From positions 27,675,201-27,739,200 of the forward strand of contig OZ038422.1 in the NCBI GenBank assembly GCA_964036155.1: DNA of 64,000 nt. The letters are read 5' to 3'. The notes under the pieces are model-generated. The model was given only the letters and a program-made list of their open reading frames with translations. It was not told where the DNA came from and made no database searches. Below, one piece after another: positions 58,553-64,000 of this stretch (within the stretch, counting starts at the first letter, position 1; each line of letters begins with the position of its first letter). The stretch is from Diploscapter coronatus. Its lineage: Eukaryota > Nematoda > Chromadorea > Rhabditida > Rhabditidae. The position numbers and the translations under genes are program-made.

Positions 58553-58961
58553 TTAGATTTGTTGGAGGTCTTCACGCATTAAATGGGAATTATAAGACGA
58601 CATTTGGCAGTTTTTAACATGCCGGAGATAGAGAATTAACAACGTAACTCGACGATAAGCAGGCTATAGTTCCGTCTACAATAAGATTTGGCTGCAACGT
58701 TAATCTCGAGTGTTTCATGATCGAAATATTGAAGTAATAAAACGGGGAACAATAAATTTAGTTTCATACATTGATCACTTTTAGACGAGAAGCATATCCT
58801 CCAAAGACGAGTAAATCAAAAGCAGTCTCTACTGAATACAATTCTAGCCATCAAAAACACAATAAAAATGAAGAAATAACATGAATTGTTTTACATACTT
58901 AATAACTAGAAAATCAATATTGATATCAATAATTGTCACAATTTTAACTCATACCTATTGC

Positions 58962-59906
58962 TAAGACGCATTCTTTGAATAACCCGAACAAAGGCCGGAA
59001 AACTGCAAAAAATATTTCGAACCTGGATTCAATCCATATGAGTGGATACACCCATGGGTCCTAATCACAAAAATAGGTTTGTTTGGCCCCGCCCCTTCGT
59101 GTGAGCGGAGCCACACCCACGCAAAATTTCCGATTTTCGCGAAAAAAGGCCTGCAGTCGGTACAAAGAAAACTTTTTTGGTATGAAAGATTTTCGAAAAG
59201 TTTAAAAAGTATGACAACACCAATATATTGTACTTTCTAAAAATATAATGGTTTGGGGGATCAGCCACTTGCTTGGGGCTGGAGGGGGTCTCAAAGTCAA
59301 AAGTGTCGAAAATGGCAGTTTCAAAGTATGCATTTTTTTTGCAGAAAATTGACCATAACTCAAAAGTTTATTTTCCAGCAGAATTTTATTGCATATTTGG
59401 ATTCTCCCGGTAATTTTATACCTTATACATCAAAAATTAGGTCCCAGAAAGGGGGACATCAATAACATTACCATTGCACCAAAGTTGGCAATCCAAAAAT
59501 CGAAATTTCAATTTTGAGGGCTAGACCCCACAATATGCATACTAATCGATAGAGCTCATCAAATTGAGCAGCTTTTATGAAGACACCATATGATTATCTA
59601 TTATGGTATGTGTGATACAGTGGTTTGAATGGGTCGCCCCCACGAAAATGAAAAAAAATATTCAAAAATTCATAACTTTTCGAAAATCTTTTATAGCAAA
59701 AATTTTCTTTTTACCTCCTGTTTATAGTCAAAATTCCCAAATTTGACCCCCACCTAGCCCCGCCGACTTTTGGGGGCAGGACCTGATCTCTCCATTTTTG
59801 TGAATAGGGCCTATGGATGTATCCACTCATATGGGTTTGGTTCGGATTCAAGAGACTTTTGTAATTGTCCGGACCTTGTTCCAGCTATTCATGGAATGTT
59901 TCTTAA
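58962..59906. mobile_element. MITE family X, copy 2
   Basis: About 945 bp. Ends match copy 1: AAGACGCATTCTTTGAATAA at the left, ATGGAATGTTTCTTAA at the right. Shared inner blocks are ACACCCATGGGTCCTAATCA, CTTTTTTGGTATGAAAGATT and, inverted, CCGGACCTTGTTCCAGC. Its right end is 15 bp before the acceptor of the exon at 59922. Small frames inside (59065-59268, 59253-59465) are element sequence, not genes. Confidence 0.8.
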
Positions 59907-59921
59907 ATTACCGAATTTCAG

Positions 59922-60467
59922 AAAGAAGAGAAGAAGCTGAAATGAAATTGGATGTCACCCAGGAAGACGAACCCAGCGGTGAAATTTCGACTAATGAAAC
60001 ACATACCGTACAAGGTTTTTTCAAATTTATTTTCCTTAAGAAATTTAAAAGATGAAAATTTTTACACCGTCTTGTAGAGCATTTCAAGATCTTTCGAATA
60101 ACATAAAATTCTCACCTAAATTCGAAATTACATAAAGCTTACATTATTTTAAAGAGAATCTCATGCTCTTTCAAATGATGTCAAATTTTCCAAAGAGAAA
60201 AGGTTAATCTTCATGAACTTCAAATTGAAATATTGAATTTTGAAAAATCGGTTTTTTGCTGAAAATTCAAAAATTCAACTAACTGCTGAGCAGAGTAGGT
60301 CTGATCTTTTCACTGCTCTAAAGCCTGACAACAACTTGTTGATTGTGGAGGAAACAACGGCGTCAATTGACATTGAGGATAACGTCGACGACGCTGATGA
60401 TTTCATTATCTCCGAGGAAATCGATATTCAGCAAGTCGTGTACTTCGAGAATGTGGAAGTCGCATGA
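59922..60467 (+). CDS. Orphan acidic 3' exon pair (possible NOL9 C-terminus)
   Basis: Two exons, 59922-60007 and 60294-60467, join in phase and end at TGA; AATAAA follows at about 60711. The product is charged and acidic: RREEAEMKLDVTQEDEPSGE, then LFTALKPDNNLLIVEETTA, DDADDFIISEEIDIQQVV. The first exon needs a phase-1 donor upstream. No start codon or upstream exon is visible between the palindrome edge and MITE copy 2. NOL9's last exon has a phase-1 GTAAAA donor at 41448, so joining the two would read ...YWQKSIERREEAEM.... Alternatively this is a fragment of a gene broken by rearrangement. Function unknown. Confidence 0.5.
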
Positions 60468-60881
60468 AAATGATAAGCTCGACGATCTTTAGGGGTTTTA
60501 TCCTCAGCTTCTCGGCAGTAAATTTCTGAACGTCTTTTTTTAAATGGCATAATCTGACGTCATGACGTTAGCACCCATAGATAGCAGATGTTCATATCCT
60601 GGTGCATGGTTGAGTAATAATCATTTTTATCATTAGTATTATTATTTTTTCAATTTTATGGAAATTCAAATTTCTATTTTCATTTTGTTTTCAAGTTTAT
60701 TTTTTCGAGAAATAAAGAACTGTTACGTCGTTCGAAAGTCTTTGAATGGTTGCTAATAGAGATGGTATAAAATTCTGTTCATTCTTTTCAAGTTTCACCC
60801 TTATTGCATTTTAAATTACTGTGGAAGAAATGGTTTTGAAAAATCTTAAAAGTTTTATTCTTGAGTTTTCTTCTTCTGAAA
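60468..60881. other. Spacer before degenerin-like gene
   Basis: 414 bp, AT-rich, containing the AATAAA near 60711 that fits the end of the orphan exons. Nothing else is seen. Confidence 0.45.
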
Positions 60882-61994
60882 ATGGCGGCTCCAGCGAACT
60901 CCGAAGGCCTTCGCAAACGACGTCCATCGTTGTCGGATGTAAGATAAGATTTTTTAATAATTAATCTAAAATTTAAGAAATAGAGGCTCATGACTCACAA
61001 ACTTTAGGAATATTCCTATTTTAGGGGTCTTTTATTTTTTAAATTCCTTTACCATTATTGAGGATTATATATTTCAAAATGATAAACATGACATCGTAAC
61101 ACGAAGTAAAGAAAGGAAGGGTACATTTTTCCATTTCTATCTTATCATGTTTGTAGCTTACAAGATTTCATTTTTTATCTATTGATTTTCTTCAGAGCGA
61201 TGAAGACTACGGTACGGACGACTCGAGTGATGAGAAGGAGATGCAAAACATCGTCAAGGACATCGAGTCCGACAAACTCAAGCAAGAAACGCTGCCTGAC
61301 AGCAGATGGACGTAAGATTTTTAAAGTTATCATCAAAGTTGCGTCGTATATAATCTGAGTTTCAATTCATAGATAAAATCAGTGATTTAATGACGTATAA
61401 AAGCTGGGTTAAACATGATGTCTATTCCTCTTCATATGATATTTTAGAAAGATGAAATCTACCATGAAGCAGTGGGGTGAGACGAGCTCTTGCCATGGAA
61501 TTCCCCACATGGCGCAGGCTCATACTGTAATTTTTACGCTATTTAACAAGACTGGGATATTTCCAAATTTAACCGATTCTAGATTATCGCTGTGATCGTC
61601 TGGGCTATCATTCTATTCTTCTGCGCTTGCGGATTCGTATATTTGTTCTCAGACACTTTACTAACGTATTTGGCTTTTGGAAAATTGGTCCAATTAAATG
61701 TACGTTTTTAATAAAATTCTGTATTTTTATTCAACTAAATAGTTTAAAGATGAGCATATTCTTAAAGGGACTTGGAGTTAAACCAAATTTAAATAACTAA
61801 ATTTGAGTTCGCTATGGAGTCCTCTAACTTCCCCTCGATTACGTTCTGCAACATCAACCCGTACAAATTGAGCGAAATCAAGAAAATCCCTGAGTTGGCT
61901 GCTTTGGTATTTCATTTTTATCCTTAAATGTCAATTCAACTTAATTTAGCTGACTGTCTACGAGTCGTCAGCCAATGGCACGTTGACTTCATAA
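60882..61994 (+). CDS. Truncated degenerin/ENaC/ASIC-type channel subunit
   Basis: Six exons (60882-60938, 61196-61311, 61448-61526, 61583-61699, 61808-61906, 61950-61994) encode only 170 residues. The N-terminal cytosolic part is acidic (SDEDYGTDDSSDEKEMQN); then the DEG/ENaC pre-TM1 motif SSCHGIPHMAQAHT (the His-Gly gating pair is present), TM1 (IIAVIVWAIILFFCACGFVY) and the conserved post-TM1 signature FPSITFCNINPYKLSEI. It stops shortly after at TAA, followed by AATAAA near 62055. The Cys-rich extracellular domain and TM2 with the pore are missing; full members have 500 to 900 residues. It may be a pseudogene, a truncated regulatory subunit, or one isoform. The acceptor of exon 5 (TTTGAG) is weak. 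Confidence 0.8.
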
Positions 61995-62485
61995 AAATAT
62001 AAATGGGAAGCCTTGTTTTAAAACATTTGTAAAATGATATATTTCTAATACTGTGAATAAATATACTTATCGACAGTGTTTAATTATTTTCTCACAACTA
62101 AATTATAAGGAAATATTTTTTCTCGATAAAAATTCACTTATCAAAGACCATCCATTAAAAATTTCATTATCATTGATGTTTTCTGCCGATCTCCGGAGTC
62201 GTTCCTATTTTTCGTGAATAGAGGTGTTTACTGATAACGAATTGGAAACATAAAATGAATGAACGACCAAATGAGAAAAACTCACTCGTACCACCACTAT
62301 ATCACCCTATCTTCGCACCATATCACATTTGTGCGACGCTATTAATTCCGGAAAAACCTGCAAGACGACATTTTTATCTTTCCGAAACTTTTCTTCGAAA
62401 TTCCGTTATTCACCTGTGAAACTGCATTTAACCCTCTTAAAAACATTTTATAGATCCTAAGGTTATTCTAACTTCAGGTAATAAA
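61995..62485. other. Spacer between degenerin fragment and elongase
   Basis: 491 bp. AATAAA near 62055, then AT-rich sequence without a gene. An ACTTCAG acceptor ends at 62477, 8 bp before the elongase ATG, compatible with trans-splicing. No remains of the missing degenerin exons were recognised here. Confidence 0.5.
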
Positions 62486-63876
62486 ATGCAGTCCACCTTT
62501 CTCTCCATTGCTACACGACCATTTTCCTTCGACTACGATGAAGCTAAAGCATATACGTAAGCTATTAGCTCTCATTTGCTATAATTACCAATTAAATTAC
62601 CTCAATTATCTCCAGGGACACCGTAAGATGGCCTGCTTTCTTGTATTCCCTTGCCTATGTCGTCGTGATTTTCTCTATCAAAGCGTACATGTCTCAAAGA
62701 AAGCCCTATGAGGTAATTATCTATTTATAGTTACCCAATTATCCATTTAATTACCTTACTTTTCAGCTAACGCGAGCGTTAAATTTCTGGAATGCTTGGC
62801 TAGCGATTTTTTCAACGGCTGGAGGAATAGTTACCGGATTAGGACTTCTGAATCAAATTTATCAAGGAGGATTTGTTTGTAAGGCTGTTAATTGATTTTA
62901 AAATGTGTCAAATTAGCTTTTTTGTTCAAAATTAACAGTCACCCAAAAATTTAGCGTCTTACACTCATGCTGGTGGTTATTTCCGAGGAATTTGCGGTTA
63001 TTTTACTTGGATGTTCGTGATGAGTAAAATGGCCGAATTCGGGGACACGATTTTGATCGTTTTGAGGAAAAAGCCCCTGATTTTCTTGCACTGGTAATAA
63101 AATAATTAAAATATTGTGACATTCAGTAATTTATTTTATTTTTAACATAGCTATTTTATGATAGATAGTATTATGAATTTTAATTCGAATAAATTATTGG
63201 ACTATTGTATAATAATTTGAGTGAAATTTAGGTATCATCACGTTTTGACGATGAATTACGCGATAATTTCCTATTCCTGCGACATGGGATTCAACTCTTG
63301 GATCGTTTGGATGAATTTCTCGGTGCACTCGATTATGTATGGGTAAGTAAGGTTTACAATATAAGAAAATCAATAATTAAAAGAGTGCATCTGGGGTATT
63401 AATTTGAAGTGTTGTAATGCAATAATATAATTGCCCTGAAAATAATCACTTTTCAGATACTACATGCTCCGCTCTATGGGCATTAAAGTGCCTGCTTGGG
63501 TCGCTCAGAATATCACTACTATGCAGGTACTGAATATAATTAATCTTAATTAATTTTTTATTTAAGTTGCTCCAATTCCTAATAACTCTCGCGATTTTGT
63601 TCCACGTTTGGTATCTGCAAGCTACGGGAGTGAAAGTCGATTCGGACACTACTATGTATTGGTGAGAATTATTCAAATTTAAGCTTGAGCAGGGTTCTAA
63701 CGGCCCGCTTAGAACCCTGAACCTGATATATTTATAACTCAACTACTAATCTTAGGTTCTGTCTCATTATGGAGCTCTCATATGTGGCGTTATTTGCCAA
63801 TTTCTACTATCATTCTTACATTAAATCGGGTGGCAAGAAGTACAATGCTGAAAAGAAACCAGTCAAATCTGAATAA
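62486..63876 (+). CDS. ELO-family fatty-acid elongase (3-ketoacyl-CoA synthase)
   Basis: Eight exons (62486-62556, 62616-62712, 62767-62878, 62955-63093, 63232-63342, 63457-63526, 63567-63661, 63756-63876) encode 271 residues, the normal ELO length. The enzyme condenses malonyl-CoA with fatty acyl-CoA in the ER membrane. Motifs in order: KPYELTRALNFWNAWLAIFS, MSKMAEFGDTILIVLRKKPL, the catalytic histidine box LHWYHHVLTM, then NSWIVWMNFSVHSIMYGYYM, and the C-terminal Lys-rich tail (KKYNAEKKPVKSE) that can serve ER retrieval. The pattern (LHWYHH, MNYAIISYSCDMGFNSW) fits the ELOVL3/6 group, including nematode ELO-3/5/6, acting on saturated or branched chains; the exact ortholog is not assigned. 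It may feed on acyl-CoA from the ligase at 22882. AATAAA occurs at about 63910. Confidence 0.95.
63690..63719. repeat. Small hairpin in elongase intron 7
   Basis: CAGGGTTCTAA and its inverse TTAGAACCCTG enclose 8 bases. A 30-bp perfect-stem hairpin; ends CAGGG/CCCTG resemble a hAT remnant but no target duplication is seen. Confidence 0.5.
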
Positions 63877-64000
63877 TAACTTTATTTATTGTCGTAGTTT
63901 TTGTGCAAAATAAATGTTTTTAATAAAAATGTAGTATGAAGTGTATCTCAGAAATAACAAAACTTAAAAAAACAAAAAATACAATTTGTATTTAGCAAGA

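Larger units (their letters stand above)
52904..58850 (-). repeat. Right arm of large imperfect palindrome (RTK copy 2)
   Basis: Inverse of 43250-51927; see that entry for matching blocks. The outer edge at about 58850 is where similarity with the left flank near 43250 stops. The arm is shorter because it has two rather than three ectodomain cassettes, but it carries a MITE of its own (56453-57214). Confidence 0.85.

Noticed and set aside
1..64000. CRISPR arrays, bacterial operons, rRNA and tRNA genes
   Set aside because: None seen; intron structure shows a eukaryotic nuclear sequence, and no cloverleaf or rRNA core was recognised.

Overview
This window looks like nuclear DNA of a free-living or plant/insect-associated nematode. 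Genes are dense, introns are many and short (44 to 60 nt in several genes), acceptors end in TTTTCAG or TTTAG, and some start codons lie within a few bases of an unpaired acceptor, as expected for spliced-leader trans-splicing. Recognisable products include an FLP-33-like neuropeptide, a SPL-1-like lyase, a PIK-1/IRAK kinase and nematode-type receptor tyrosine kinases. All gene models were assembled by hand: exon joins were accepted only where GT..AG (once GC..AG) sites kept the frame and the protein made sense. Species is not determined.

Layout. 1-2991 is AT-rich with small repeats. 2992-5481 (+) is a seven-helix receptor. 6670-8702 (+) is an ethanolamine kinase with a full-length foldback element in one intron. 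On the minus strand follow two thioredoxin-like genes (8826-9547, 10812-11351) and a two-domain mercaptopyruvate sulfurtransferase (11815-13763); thioredoxins are the known persulfide acceptors of that enzyme. 14416-14849 (-) is an FLP-33-like precursor. 15-18.6 kb shows no gene I can support. 18658-20147 (-) encodes a protein with an atypical RING-like Cys/His pattern.

Then five plus-strand genes: long-chain acyl-CoA synthetase (22882-27494), PQBP1 (28373-30128), sphingosine-1-phosphate lyase (30680-34191), Pelle/IRAK kinase (34508-37285) and NOL9/Grc3 polynucleotide kinase (37409-41461). The last two are 123 bp apart with a splice acceptor just before the second ATG, which is operon-like.

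43.2-58.9 kb is the most unusual part: a large imperfect palindrome holding two convergent, apparently intact receptor tyrosine kinase genes (44134-51761 +, 53070-57961 -). Identity is patchy: the 5' flank and first exons, one ectodomain exon and the 3' kinase exons are almost identical, while the transmembrane and N-lobe exons differ clearly. This suggests repeated gene conversion. The ectodomain is built from three-exon cassettes bounded by phase-1 introns, three in one copy and two in the other. At least eight foldback (MITE-like) elements lie in or beside the pair. The pair may even be nested in a giant last intron of NOL9, because an orphan acidic 3' exon pair at 59922-60467 matches the phase of NOL9's last exon.

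60882-61994 (+) is a degenerin/ENaC reading frame that stops soon after the first transmembrane segment, and 62486-63876 (+) is an ELO fatty-acid elongase.
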